Below the pieces are notes generated by a model. The model made no database searches, was not told the origin of the DNA, and worked only from the letters and a program-made list of their open reading frames with translations. Made by a program: the position numbers and the translations under genes. This document shows, piece after piece, positions 47,432 through 56,976 of a stretch of 64,000 nucleotides of DNA (the first letter of the stretch is position 1; every line of letters starts with the position of its first letter). The DNA comes from Streptococcus anginosus (GTDB taxonomy: Bacteria > Bacillota > Bacilli > Lactobacillales > Streptococcaceae): positions 186,001 through 250,000 of the forward strand of contig NZ_LR134283.1 of assembly GCF_900636475.1 (NCBI RefSeq), given 5' to 3'.

Positions 47432-47521
47432 ATTAGTAAATATAAGGAATCATTTGAGCTGAAGTCTAGCTGGGACGAATGGCGCGATTACGAAATTTCG
47501 AGACAAAAATTGGTCCACGAG
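47432..47521 (+). other. CRISPR leader
   Basis: A 90-bp AT-rich stretch between csn2 and the first repeat, ending ggtccacgag directly against repeat 1. The terminal ACGAG agrees with the leader-anchoring end of streptococcal type II-A arrays, and a cgaaatttcg palindrome lies at 47491-47500. Confidence 0.8.
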
Positions 47522-49076
47522 GTTTTAGAGCTGTGCTGTTTCGAATGGTTCCAAAACTATACTGTTTTAATCCTCACACTCAAAGTTGTTTTAGAGCTGT
47601 GCTGTTTCGAATGGTTCCAAAACACTAGCGTTAGAGCACGCACTACAGCATATGTTTTAGAGCTGTGCTGTTTCGAATGGTTCCAAAACCTCAAAATGTG
47701 TCTTACCATACAGCGCAATGTTTTAGAGCTGTGCTGTTTCGAATGGTTCCAAAACATTCCCGCGAGGAATATAAGTAATTCTCAAGTTTTAGAGCTGTGC
47801 TGTTTCGAATGGTTCCAAAACACGGCGAGACCATGAGTGGTAAGTCTTATCGTTTTAGAGCTGTGCTGTTTCGAATGGTTCCAAAACTGATAAAGAAAGA
47901 TAGGAGGTGAGTATCATGTTTTAGAGCTGTGCTGTTTCGAATGGTTCCAAAACGCTTCTACTAATTGTTCATTCAAAGCGTCAGTTTTAGAGCTGTGCTG
48001 TTTCGAATGGTTCCAAAACTAATCAAAACATCCAGCAACCAAGGCGACAGTTTTAGAGCTGTGCTGTTTCGAATGGTTCCAAAACTGCTATCTTTCTGCT
48101 ATAATAAAAGCAGAAGTTTTAGAGCTGTGCTGTTTCGAATGGTTCCAAAACATTCTTCTTCAAAGCTCGACGAATGAGCTTGTTTTAGAGCTGTGCTGTT
48201 TCGAATGGTTCCAAAACTTGGCGGGCGCGTTTGTCAATCACTTAGATGTTTTAGAGCTGTGCTGTTTCGAATGGTTCCAAAACAAAATAAGGTTTTGAAT
48301 TTTCTTCTTCTTCGTTTTAGAGCTGTGCTGTTTCGAATGGTTCCAAAACAATTTTTAGCCCCTCCATTTCCTCGACAAAGTTTTAGAGCTGTGCTGTTTC
48401 GAATGGTTCCAAAACTAAAGGGGAACGTGTTGACGTTCGTGGTATGTTTTAGAGCTGTGCTGTTTCGAATGGTTCCAAAACGTCCTAGCTCAAAATCTCT
48501 GAAACTCCTATGTTTTAGAGCTGTGCTGTTTCGAATGGTTCCAAAACAATTTTTAGCCCCCCCATTTCCTCGACAATGTTTTAGAGCTGTGCTGTTTCGA
48601 ATGGTTCCAAAACCTCCTGTTTTGCGCCCTTGGTTGCTGATATGTTTTAGAGCTGTGCTGTTTCGAATGGTTCCAAAACCCCAATATTCGCTTTAAATTG
48701 TTCTGTCATGTTTTAGAGCTGTGCTGTTTCGAATGGTTCCAAAACGAAACTGGTCGATTATTGGGTAGTCCCTTAGTTTTAGAGCTGTGCTGTTTCGAAT
48801 GGTTCCAAAACAAGTCGGCAAGTGATGATGAGTTGCAAAGAAGTTTTAGAGCTGTGCTGTTTCGAATGGTTCCAAAACTAAAGGAATGTTGAAAGAACCA
48901 TTTTATAAGTTTTAGAGCTGTGCTGTTTCGAATGGTTCCAAAACCAATCAGATTATTAAATTCCCCTAATTTGGGTTTTAGAGCTGTGCTGTTTCGAATG
49001 GTTCCAAAACATTATTTAGGATCAAAGCGAAGGTTGCATTGTTTTAGAGCTGTGCTGTTTCGAATGGTTCCAAAAC
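47522..49076 (+). CRISPR. Type II-A CRISPR array: 24 repeats, 23 spacers
   Basis: The 36-bp repeat begins GTTTTAGAGCTGTGCTG and ends GGTTCCAAAAC; all 24 copies I checked are identical, including the last one. Repeat starts are every 66 bp from 47522 to 48776 and then 48843, 48909, 48975 and 49041. All spacers are 30 bp except number 20 (48812-48842), which is 31 bp. Spacers 13 (48350-48379) and 16 (48548-48577) differ at only 2 positions. Orientation is set by csn2 and the leader on the left and by the anti-repeat match, so the newest spacers are at 47558 onward. Open frames running through the array are artefacts of the regular period. Confidence 0.99.
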
Positions 49077-49099
49077 ACAATACATTTTAATCATAGGGC

Positions 49100-49127
49100 T
49101 TGCAAATTTTTCCAATCGTGTTATAAT
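49100..49127 (+). promoter_or_regulatory. Promoter of the T-box/thrS operon
   Basis: TTGCAA at 49100-49105 and TATAAT at 49122-49127, 16 bp apart, with an extended TGT before the -10. It begins 24 bp after the last CRISPR repeat. Confidence 0.75.
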
Positions 49128-49133
49128 ACTTTT

Positions 49134-49350
49134 TAGAGACATATCACCTACAGGAAATCTTTCAGAGAGCGTGTGGAGCTGGGAATCACGCAGAGGATGT
49201 AGCTGGGACTACTCGATTTATTTTTATGCAAACATAAAACGGTGGCTACGTTAGAGCCAATCAGAGGTGTCAACAAACTTTTTTGTTGTACATGAATGAA
49301 GGTGGAACCACGTTGCGACGTCCTTTTAGGATTGCCGCTTTTTATTTTGT
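49134..49350 (+). promoter_or_regulatory. thrS leader: T-box leader, threonine type
   Basis: Stem I distal part: GCGTG (49169-49173) with CACGC (49187-49191) enclosing the ggagctgggaat loop; AGAGAG before and CAGAGG after it are T-box features. The candidate specifier is ACT (Thr) at about 49208-49213. The antiterminator T-box core GGTGGAACCACG is at 49301-49312, with TGGA (49303-49306) for pairing with an uncharged tRNA end. It is followed by a terminator hairpin (about 49313-49345) and a T run. Uncharged tRNA-Thr should stabilise the antiterminator and switch on the kinase and thrS genes. Confidence 0.88.
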
Positions 49351-49367
49351 CGGAAGGAGGAAGAGTT

Positions 49368-50009
49368 ATGCTCTATATGATTGGTGGATCGCCTTGCAGT
49401 GGGAAGTCAACAATTGCCTCCCTTCTTACTCAGCAGTATGGGCTGCTTCATATCAAGTTAGATGATTTGACAGACCAGATGATGGATCAAGCAAGAGCGA
49501 ACGCAAAGCCGATTTCCCTTCTGAGACAGGACAGAAGTCCGGATCAAATCTGGCTGAGACATCCAGAGGAGATGGCAGGTGAAGAATGGTGTTTTTATGA
49601 GGAGATTTTTCCTTATGTGACATCTTACTTGCTAAATAATCAAGATAAACCACTCTTACTGGAGGGAGCAGGGCTTCTGCCTCACCTGGTAAAAAGTCTT
49701 GAAGAACCAGCGGTTTCCTATCTATGCTTGACTCCGACAGCTGATTTTCAGACAAAGCATTATCGGCAGAGAGAATGGGTTCCCTATGTTTTAGAGGACA
49801 CATCCAATCCTGAGCAAGCTTTTGAAAACTGGATGCAGCGGGACATTCTTTTTGCCCAAATGGTGCGGAAGGAAGCAAAAAAATTAGGCTATCCTAGCCT
49901 CATGACAGACGGCAGTCGATCGGAAAAGGAGACCGCTGAAGAGATTGCTCGGCTCTTAAAATTGCCCAATACAAATAAAATAGATATTAAAGGAGAAAAC
50001 TATGATTAA
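49368..50009 (+). CDS. P-loop kinase of unknown substrate in the thrS operon
   Basis: A 213-residue NTPase of the P-loop kinase type with Walker [11 protein letters not shown] (about residues 6-15), a HIKLDDL segment and GAGLLPHLV (about 105-113). It resembles 2-phosphoglycerate-kinase or nucleoside/shikimate-kinase-like proteins in layout, but I recognise no specific family. The ATG at 49368 follows aggagga. It overlaps thrS by 8 bp. Being under the threonine T-box it should be induced on threonine starvation, although any role in threonine or amino-acid metabolism is unknown. Confidence 0.75.
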   Translation: MLYMIGGSPCSGKSTIASLLTQQYGLLHIKLDDLTDQMMDQARANAKPISLLRQDRSPDQIWLRHPEEMAGEEWCFYEEIFPYVTSYLLNNQDKPLLLEGAGLLPHLVKSLEEPAVSYLCLTPTADFQTKHYRQREWVPYVLEDTSNPEQAFENWMQRDILFAQMVRKEAKKLGYPSLMTDGSRSEKETAEEIARLLKLPNTNKIDIKGENYD

Positions 50010-51954
50010 GATTACTTTCCCAGATGGCGCTGTTCGTGAATATGAATCAGGCAGCACGACTTTTGACATTGCCCAATCTATCAGCAATTCCTTGGCAAAG
50101 AAAGCCTTGGCTGGTAAATTCAACGGCAAACTCATAGATACCACTCGTGCCATTACAGAAGATGGATCAATCGAGATTGTGACACCTGACCATGAAGATG
50201 CCCTGCCTATCTTGCGTCACTCTGCTGCTCATCTCTTTGCGCAAGCAGCCCGTCGTCTCTTCCCAGAGATTCACTTAGGGGTTGGTCCTGCTATTCAGGA
50301 CGGTTTCTACTACGATACGGACAATACAGCTGGTCAAATCTCTAACGAAGACCTGCCTCGTATCGAAGAAGAAATGAAGAAGATTGTCAAGGAAAATTTC
50401 CCGTCAATCCGAGAAGAAGTGACAAAGGATGAAGCACGAGAAATTTTCAAGAATGATCCTTACAAGTTGGAATTGATTGAGGAGCACTCAGAAGACGAAG
50501 GAGGGCTTACAATCTACCGTCAAGGAGAATATGTGGATCTCTGTCGTGGACCTCATGTACCGTCAACTGGGCGTATTCAAATTTTCCATTTGTTAAATGT
50601 AGCGGGTGCATACTGGCGTGGAAATAGCGACAATGCTATGATGCAACGGATTTATGGAACAGCTTGGTTTGATAAGAAAGACCTAAAAAACTATCTCCAA
50701 ATGCGTGAAGAAGCGAAAGAACGTGACCACCGTAAGCTCGGTAAAGAGTTGGATCTTTTCATGATTTCTCCTGAAGTTGGACAAGGACTTCCATTCTGGC
50801 TTCCAGATGGTGCGACTATTCGTCGTATCGTAGAGCGCTATATTACAGACCGCGAAGTCAATGACGGCTACCAACACGTGTATACGCCACCGCTTGCTAG
50901 TGTGGATTTATACAAAACTTCTGGTCACTGGGAACATTACCAAGAAGATATGTTCCCGCCAATGGATATGGGAGACGGTGAACAATTTGTTCTTCGTCCG
51001 ATGAATTGCCCGCATCATATTGAGGTCTATAAAAACCATGTGCATTCTTATCGTGAGCTGCCAATTCGCATTGCAGAACTTGGTATGATGCACCGTTTTG
51101 AAAAATCAGGTGCGCTCTCAGGACTCCAACGTGTTCGTGAAATGACGCTGAATGATTCTCACTTATTTGTCATGCCGGAGCAAATTCAAGAAGAATTTAA
51201 ACATGTGCTGGATTTGATGATTGACGTTTATAAAGACTTCAATATTACAGACTATCGTTTCCGTCTGTCTTATCGTGACCCGAATGACAAGCATAAATAT
51301 TTTGATAATGATGAAATGTGGGAAAATGCTCAACGCATGTTAAAAGGAGCAATGGATGACTTAGGTTTGGATTACTTTGAGGCAGAAGGCGAAGCTGCTT
51401 TCTACGGTCCTAAGTTGGATGTCCAAGTAAAAACGGCTCTTGGAAATGAAGAAACTCTTTCCACTATTCAATTAGACTTCTTGCTACCAGAACGTTTCGA
51501 CCTTCATTATGTCGGAGCAGACGGTGAAGAGCATCGTCCAGTCATGATTCACCGTGGTATCGTGTCTACTATGGAGCGCTTTATTGCTTACTTGATTGAA
51601 ACTTACAAAGGTGCTTTCCCAACTTGGCTTGCTCCTCATCAAGTGACAGTCATTCCGATTTCTAATGAAGCACATGCTGACTATGCTTGGAAAGTGGCGA
51701 AAGAACTGCGCAATCGTGGTGTCCGCGTGGATGTTGATGAACGCAATGAAAAAATGCAATACAAGATTCGTCAAAGTCAAACCCATAAAGTTCCTTACCA
51801 ATTGATTGTAGGGGACAAGGAACAAGTAGACGGTACGGTGAATGTTCGTCGTTACGGAAGTAAACAAACACATACAGAAACAGTTGCAGAATTTGTAAAT
51901 CATATTTTGGCAGATATTGCTAGAAAATCACGTCTAGATGATAGAGAACAATGA
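50002..51954 (+). CDS. thrS: Threonyl-tRNA synthetase
   Basis: A 650-residue class II synthetase. It has the TGS domain (residues 1-60, [16 protein letters not shown]), the editing domain [13 protein letters not shown] (His at about 73 and 77), the catalytic core with RPMNCPHH and [19 protein letters not shown], motif 3 [13 protein letters not shown], and a C-terminal anticodon-binding domain (about 540-640). It charges tRNA-Thr and edits mischarged Ser. The start ATG is inside the preceding kinase gene, so translation is coupled. The T-box regulates the pair. Confidence 0.97.
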   Translation: MIKITFPDGAVREYESGSTTFDIAQSISNSLAKKALAGKFNGKLIDTTRAITEDGSIEIVTPDHEDALPILRHSAAHLFAQAARRLFPEIHLGVGPAIQDGFYYDTDNTAGQISNEDLPRIEEEMKKIVKENFPSIREEVTKDEAREIFKNDPYKLELIEEHSEDEGGLTIYRQGEYVDLCRGPHVPSTGRIQIFHLLNVAGAYWRGNSDNAMMQRIYGTAWFDKKDLKNYLQMREEAKERDHRKLGKELDLFMISPEVGQGLPFWLPDGATIRRIVERYITDREVNDGYQHVYTPPLASVDLYKTSGHWEHYQEDMFPPMDMGDGEQFVLRPMNCPHHIEVYKNHVHSYRELPIRIAELGMMHRFEKSGALSGLQRVREMTLNDSHLFVMPEQIQEEFKHVLDLMIDVYKDFNITDYRFRLSYRDPNDKHKYFDNDEMWENAQRMLKGAMDDLGLDYFEAEGEAAFYGPKLDVQVKTALGNEETLSTIQLDFLLPERFDLHYVGADGEEHRPVMIHRGIVSTMERFIAYLIETYKGAFPTWLAPHQVTVIPISNEAHADYAWKVAKELRNRGVRVDVDERNEKMQYKIRQSQTHKVPYQLIVGDKEQVDGTVNVRRYGSKQTHTETVAEFVNHILADIARKSRLDDREQ

Positions 51955-52063
51955 TGACATGATTGCATATAAAAACGTGTACCAGAGAATTATAACATGT
52001 ATTCTGTCATCTCACTTTACAATCTTTCAATTTCTGAGCTTAAGCTAGAAAAGATATAAATCA

Positions 52064-52112
52064 AAAACTCTATTTCTAAAAGGGATTTTCCCGATTAGAA
52101 ATAGAGTTTTTT
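52064..52112. terminator. Bidirectional terminator between thrS and the TetR gene
   Basis: AAAACTCTATTTCTAA at 52064-52079 pairs perfectly with TTAGAAATAGAGTTTT at 52095-52110, a 16-bp stem flanked by A and T runs. Confidence 0.92.
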
Positions 52113-52118
52113 AGTTTA

Positions 52119-52670
52119 TCATTGCCAAGCATCGTAATCAAAGGTTTCTAAAATCGTATTCGTCATTTCTTCAGGTGTTTCTTTAACTCCACTTGAAATC
52201 CAGAGTGAGATAATACCCTCTACGCTAGATAAAAAAACTTCCAGCGCATATTTTTTAGAAATGGTGAAATTTTCTTTTAAAAAGTATTCGGTTTGAAGTC
52301 TGTGTTGCTCGTTAGTTAAAATGCTAAGCATGAATTCACGGATTGTTTCACGGAAATTGAGGTAATGGCTTTGAGAAACAGCATAAATCAGATCATAATT
52401 TTGCTGGAGATAGCTTAGATTGGCAATGAGTAGGTCACGTGTGTTTGTCGTTTCTTCAAAATTTTTGCGTAATTGAGCGATGATTTCTTCTTTTAGCGTT
52501 TCGATCAAATCGTATTTATCAAGATAGTGAAGATAAAAAGTTCCACGATTGATACCTGCTCGTTGGCAGAGTTTACTAACGGAAATTGTTTCAAATTTTT
52601 CTTCTAACAAGAGTTGAATGAGAGCTTCTCTGATGTGTTGTTTGGTTGCTGTTTGCCGATTTTGCATCAT
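52119..52670 (-). CDS. TetR/AcrR-family transcriptional regulator
   Basis: A 183-residue regulator with an N-terminal TetR helix-turn-helix (TKQHIREALIQLLLEEKFETISVSKLCQRAGINRGTFYLHY, about residues 9-49) and a helical ligand domain. It is divergent from the ABC exporter operon and probably controls it. An exact 8-bp inverted repeat, CTGTTGAT (52692-52699) and ATCAACAG (52752-52759), flanks the exporter promoter and may be the operator. Confidence 0.9.
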   Translation of the reverse strand: MMQNRQTATKQHIREALIQLLLEEKFETISVSKLCQRAGINRGTFYLHYLDKYDLIETLKEEIIAQLRKNFEETTNTRDLLIANLSYLQQNYDLIYAVSQSHYLNFRETIREFMLSILTNEQHRLQTEYFLKENFTISKKYALEVFLSSVEGIISLWISSGVKETPEEMTNTILETFDYDAWQ

Positions 52671-52691
52671 AATACTCCTTAAATGAACACT

Positions 52692-52759
52692 CTGTTGATG
52701 ATTGATGATTGCCTTTATGTTAAGTCTATTTTATAATAAAGATAGGAACAAATCAACAG
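52692..52759 (+). promoter_or_regulatory. Exporter promoter flanked by an inverted repeat
   Basis: TTGCCT at 52709-52714 and TATAAT at 52732-52737 are 17 bp apart. The arms CTGTTGAT (52692-52699) and ATCAACAG (52752-52759) enclose the promoter at equal distances. It is a candidate for TetR control of the ABC operon; arm spacing of 52 bp is wide for one TetR dimer. Confidence 0.55.
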
Positions 52760-52803
52760 CTTGTTTATTTAATTGGACATGGAAACTGAAAGAGGAAAAG
52801 GCG

Positions 52804-53505
52804 ATGGCTTATATTGAAATGAAGCATAGTTACAAACGGTATCAAATGGGAGACACAGAAATCATTGCTAACAATGACATTTCTTTTGACATCGAAAAAG
52901 GAGAATTAGTCATCATTCTTGGAGCTTCTGGCGCTGGAAAATCGACGATTCTGAATATTCTTGGCGGAATGGACAGCAATGATGAGGGAGATGTGTTGAT
53001 TGACGGGCAAAATATAGCATATTACAACGCTCACCAGTTGACGGACTATCGGAGAAATGATGTTGGTTTTGTCTTTCAATTTTATAATTTAGTTCCTAAT
53101 TTGACGGCGCTAGAGAATGTTGAATTAGCTTCTGAAATTGTTCAAGATGCGCAGGATGCAGCAAAGGCGTTAGCAGCAGTTGGGCTAGGAAATCGACTGC
53201 ATAATTTTCCTGCTCAATTATCTGGTGGCGAGCAGCAACGTGTTTCCATTGCGCGTGCTGTGGCGAAAAATCCCAAAATTTTGCTTTGTGATGAGCCAAC
53301 AGGCGCACTGGATTATAAAACAGGCAAGCAAGTGCTGCAAATTCTTCAAGATATGTCACGCAAGCAGGGAGCAACAGTGATTATCGTGACTCATAATGGT
53401 GCGTTAGCTCCGATTGCCGACCGCGTGATTCGCATGCACGATGCACGGATTCAGTCCGTCACTTTGAATGAACATCCTCAAGATATTACAAGTCTAGAGT
53501 ATTAG
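52804..53505 (+). CDS. ABC exporter ATP-binding protein (MacB/LolD family)
   Basis: A 233-residue ATPase: Walker [10 protein letters not shown] (about 39-47), signature [14 protein letters not shown] (about 140-153), Walker [13 protein letters not shown]. It is the MacB-type ATPase that drives FtsX-like permeases. The ATG at 52804 with site gaggaaaagg is preferred over 52702. The permease gene follows 14 bp after its stop codon. Confidence 0.93.
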   Translation: MAYIEMKHSYKRYQMGDTEIIANNDISFDIEKGELVIILGASGAGKSTILNILGGMDSNDEGDVLIDGQNIAYYNAHQLTDYRRNDVGFVFQFYNLVPNLTALENVELASEIVQDAQDAAKALAAVGLGNRLHNFPAQLSGGEQQRVSIARAVAKNPKILLCDEPTGALDYKTGKQVLQILQDMSRKQGATVIIVTHNGALAPIADRVIRMHDARIQSVTLNEHPQDITSLEY

Positions 53506-53519
53506 TGAGGAGTGGTGAT

Positions 53520-56500
53520 ATGAAAAAATCCATTCTAAATAAGGATATCTGGCTCTCTTTTCATCAGTCCAAGGGACGCTTTCTGTCCATTATGTTTTTG
53601 ATGATGTTAGGTTCTTTTGCGCTAGTGGGGCTGAAAGCAGCTAGTCCAGACATTGAAAACTCAGCCAATCGTTACCTTTCACAGATGAAAATGATGGATT
53701 TGGCAGTGATGTCAGACTATGGTATCAGCAAAGCTGACCAAAAAGAACTGAATACAATTTCAAATGCACATGTAGAATATGGTTATTTTACAGATACGGT
53801 GATTGGGGATAGCTCAACCTCTGTTCGAGTTTTTTCTAAGACAACTAATATTTCTAAGTTCAAGCTTGTTTCAGGTCATTTTCCAAGCAAGGAAAATCAA
53901 GTGGCTTTGGCTAGTTTTTATCAAGGAAAATATAAGATTGGTGATAGCATTACTTTAAACGAGGAAGGAACCAATGATTATGCTTTGAGGCAACATACCT
54001 TTACGGTGACAGGGTTCGTCAATTCAAGTGAATTGGCGTCAACCATTTCTCTTGGTAATTCTAACTCAGGGAGTGGTACTTTGTCTGCTTATGCAGTGGT
54101 GACACCCAAAACATTTCAAAGTTCAGTCTATACAGTTGCTCGTTTGAGGTATGACAATTTAAAAACGCTCAATTCTTTTGGAGATTCCTATCGAAAAAAG
54201 ATAAAGCAACATGAAAATGAGTTAGAAAAGCTAGTGGCTGATAATGGGAAAAATCGTTTATCAGAGATAAAAAAACAAGCACAGACAAAAATTGCGGAAG
54301 GCGAAGCAAAAATTCGAACTTCTCAACAAGTATTGGCAGATGTCAGACAGCAACTAAGGACTGCGCAGGACCAAATTGATCAAAAAAGAGCAGATTTAGA
54401 GGCTGCTCAAGGTCAGATAACTGAAAAAGAAAGCTTGCTGGCGCAAGGAGCTGCTCAAATTGCACAGGCTGAACAAACTTTAGCAAGCTCAAAAGCAAAA
54501 TTGGATACAGCCACTGCTCAACTTTCTTCAGGTTGGGCACAATTGAACCAAATGAAAACCCAATTAGATCAGGCAGCTAGTCAGTTGTCTGCTGCAAAAG
54601 AAAATGTAACAAATACTCAAGCTACATTAGCCATAGCGCAGGCGGAATTGGAAAAAGGTCAAGTTCAATTAGCAGCAGCTAAAGTGGATTTGCAGAAAAA
54701 AATGACCGCGCTCCAAGCACAAGGAATTGATTCAGCAACAGTGCCTGAAATTGTGGCAGCACAAACTCAACTAGCACAAGAAGAAGCAAAATTAAATCTT
54801 GTCCGTACAGAACTGGAGCAAAAGCAGGCTGAATTTCAAACTGGACTGTCGCAGTACAAAAGCCAAGAAGCGCTTTATCAAGCAGGACTTGCCCAATACC
54901 AATCTGCAGCTGAGGCATTGAATGCGAAACAAGCTGAATATGATGCAGGCTTGGCTCAATATCAAAGTGGTCAGGCAACCTTAAGAAATAAACAAGCCGA
55001 GTACCAAGCAGGTCAAGCTCAATTGGCGCAAGCAAAACAACAAATCGCAGACGGTCAGGCGCAATTGGACCAAGCTCAGGCAACATTGAACGATAAAAAA
55101 ACTGAATACGAAAAGCAAAAGAAAGATGCTGAAACAAAAATAAAAAATGGGCAAGCAGACATTCAAAAGGCAAAAGAGGAAGTAGCTGGCTTGTCTGTGC
55201 CAACCTACCGTGTGTATACACGTCGGACATTTCCAGGAGCTGACGAGTACACAACAACGGGGAATCGTGCTTATGGCATCTCAGCTGTAGGGAATGCTTT
55301 CCCGATTGTACTATATCTGGTAGCTGCCCTTGTAACGGTAACGACAATGACACGTTTTGTCAGCGAAGAACGCACAAATGCAGGTGTTTTAAAAGCTTTG
55401 GGTTATCGGAACCAAGATGTCGTTAAGAAATTTGTCGTTTATGGCTTGGTTTCAAGTTTGTTAGGTACAGTAATGGGAAGTTTGTTAGGTACTTATTTCT
55501 TACCCTACATCTTAGGGAAAACTATTTTTAAAACCTCCACTTATCCAGCATTGCGATTAGACTTTTATTGGGAAATCAGTCTCATTGCTCTCGTGTGCTC
55601 GGTCTTGTGTGGCGTTGTACCAGCCCTTTATATTGCCCACAAAGAGTTGAAAGAAAAGCCGTCTCAATTATTGTTACCAAAGGCGCCTACTAAAGGCTCA
55701 AAAATCTTGCTAGAGCGGATTGACTTCATCTGGCGTCGACTCAGCTTTACGCAAAAAGTGACAGCTCGAAATATCTTTCGTTACAAGCAAAGAATGCTGA
55801 TGACCATTTTTGGTGTGGCAGGCTCCGTCGCCCTCTTATTTGCCGGTTTGGGGATGTCTTCTTCCATGGAAGGTATGGGAAATCGGCAGTATGGAGAAAT
55901 TATCAAATACGATGCGGTCATTTCGCAAAAACAGCATCTCAAATCAGACGAGCAAGCAGCAATCAATCATTTATTAGCAGATAAAAAAATAGCTAAAAAA
56001 CGCGGCATTTATCAAGAAACATTTACCAAAAAAATCAAGGGTGCTAAAGATGAACAGTCTCTCGCGTTATTTGTGACAACAGGCAAGGATTTTCATCATT
56101 TCATAGAGTTATATGATAGTCAAAGCAAAGCGAGCTTGAACTTGTCTTCGCATGGAGCGGTCATTTCTCAGAAATTAGCAACCATTATGCATGTTTCTGT
56201 TGGAGATACTTTTGATCTGAAATCCGACGAAGGAAAACTCTATAAAATCAAAGTTTCTGGTATCACTGAAATGTACGCAGGGCATTTTATCTTTATGAAT
56301 CAGGACTATTATCAAACGGTATTTGCTCGTAAGTTCCAAGAAAATGCTTACCTGATAAAATTGAAAGATGCCTCTAGTAAAAATGTACAAGATACCGCAG
56401 CATCCTTCATGAAATTAACAGGCGTGCGAGCAGTCGTACAAAATACAGGGATTTTGGAACAAATTGATGTCATTGTCAAGTCTCTTGGTTTTGTAATGCA

Positions 56501-56885
56501 GATTTTAACTGTTGCCTCTATTTTACTAGCCATTGTGATTCTTTATAACTTGATGAATATCAATGTTGCAGAGCGGATTCGAGAATTATCAACGATTAAA
56601 GTATTGGGATTTCATAATAAAGAAGTCACGCTTTATATTTATCGAGAGACCATTCTTTTGTCTGTTATTGGTATTATTGTAGGCTTGTTTTTAGGAAATA
56701 TTTTACATCGCTCCCTTTTAGAGACAATTGCTCCAGATGCCTTTCTGCTCAACCCGACAGTATCGGTGTTTGTCTATCTTGTACCAGTCTTTTCTATCAT
56801 CATGATTTTGATTGTCTTAGGATTTATGGTCAATGCAATATTGAGACGTATTGACATGTTAGAAGCATTAAAGTCGGTAGATTGA
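53520..56885 (+). CDS. FtsX-like ABC permease with a long extracellular coiled coil
   Basis: A 1121-residue permease. One membrane span lies near residues 20-45. An extracellular region of about 530 residues follows, the second half of which (about 240-565) is a Gln/Ala-rich coiled coil with repeated AQYQ, QAEY.AG and AQAQL segments. Then come three spans of an FtsX domain (about 600-720), a second extracellular domain (about 780-1010) and three final spans (about 1010-1115). No signal peptide is seen. The coiled coil projects the protein well away from the membrane and resembles mechanotransmitting exporters (MacB-like) rather than peptide transporters. Substrate unknown; TetR regulation suggests response to a toxic compound. 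Confidence 0.88.
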   Translation: MKKSILNKDIWLSFHQSKGRFLSIMFLMMLGSFALVGLKAASPDIENSANRYLSQMKMMDLAVMSDYGISKADQKELNTISNAHVEYGYFTDTVIGDSSTSVRVFSKTTNISKFKLVSGHFPSKENQVALASFYQGKYKIGDSITLNEEGTNDYALRQHTFTVTGFVNSSELASTISLGNSNSGSGTLSAYAVVTPKTFQSSVYTVARLRYDNLKTLNSFGDSYRKKIKQHENELEKLVADNGKNRLSEIKKQAQTKIAEGEAKIRTSQQVLADVRQQLRTAQDQIDQKRADLEAAQGQITEKESLLAQGAAQIAQAEQTLASSKAKLDTATAQLSSGWAQLNQMKTQLDQAASQLSAAKENVTNTQATLAIAQAELEKGQVQLAAAKVDLQKKMTALQAQGIDSATVPEIVAAQTQLAQEEAKLNLVRTELEQKQAEFQTGLSQYKSQEALYQAGLAQYQSAAEALNAKQAEYDAGLAQYQSGQATLRNKQAEYQAGQAQLAQAKQQIADGQAQLDQAQATLNDKKTEYEKQKKDAETKIKNGQADIQKAKEEVAGLSVPTYRVYTRRTFPGADEYTTTGNRAYGISAVGNAFPIVLYLVAALVTVTTMTRFVSEERTNAGVLKALGYRNQDVVKKFVVYGLVSSLLGTVMGSLLGTYFLPYILGKTIFKTSTYPALRLDFYWEISLIALVCSVLCGVVPALYIAHKELKEKPSQLLLPKAPTKGSKILLERIDFIWRRLSFTQKVTARNIFRYKQRMLMTIFGVAGSVALLFAGLGMSSSMEGMGNRQYGEIIKYDAVISQKQHLKSDEQAAINHLLADKKIAKKRGIYQETFTKKIKGAKDEQSLALFVTTGKDFHHFIELYDSQSKASLNLSSHGAVISQKLATIMHVSVGDTFDLKSDEGKLYKIKVSGITEMYAGHFIFMNQDYYQTVFARKFQENAYLIKLKDASSKNVQDTAASFMKLTGVRAVVQNTGILEQIDVIVKSLGFVMQILTVASILLAIVILYNLMNINVAERIRELSTIKVLGFHNKEVTLYIYRETILLSVIGIIVGLFLGNILHRSLLETIAPDAFLLNPTVSVFVYLVPVFSIIMILIVLGFMVNAILRRIDMLEALKSVD

Positions 56886-56894
56886 TAAGGCAGT

Positions 56895-56932
56895 AAAACT
56901 TTCACTCAAACTTGGGAGTGGAAGTTTTTTCT
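56895..56932 (+). terminator. Terminator of the ABC exporter operon
   Basis: AAAACTTTCACTC at 56895-56907 pairs with GAGTGGAAGTTTT at 56916-56928 (one wobble), with T run. Confidence 0.88.
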
Positions 56933-56937
56933 TGGTT

Positions 56938-56946
56938 TGTTATAAT
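56938..56946 (+). promoter_or_regulatory. Extended -10 promoter of the phosphoesterase gene
   Basis: TGTTATAAT at 56938-56946, 30 bp before the ATG at 56977; no clear -35. Confidence 0.55.
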
Positions 56947-56976
56947 ATTTTTATAAAGGACAGACGAAACGATAAA

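Noticed and set aside
47510..48892. Open reading frames of 60-170 residues running through the CRISPR array on both strands
   Set aside because: They arise from the 66-bp period and the stop-free repeat, show the same repeated peptide (for example CCFEWFQN) and have no ribosome sites.
47558..49040. Self-targeting spacers matching the rest of the window
   Set aside because: By eye I see no spacer with a full or near-full match elsewhere in these 64 kb; a whole-genome search is needed for a firm statement.
49283..49465. ORF at the T-box 3' end, and a longer kinase frame from 49296
   Set aside because: Both begin within the T-box antiterminator or terminator; the kinase has a proper ribosome site before 49368.
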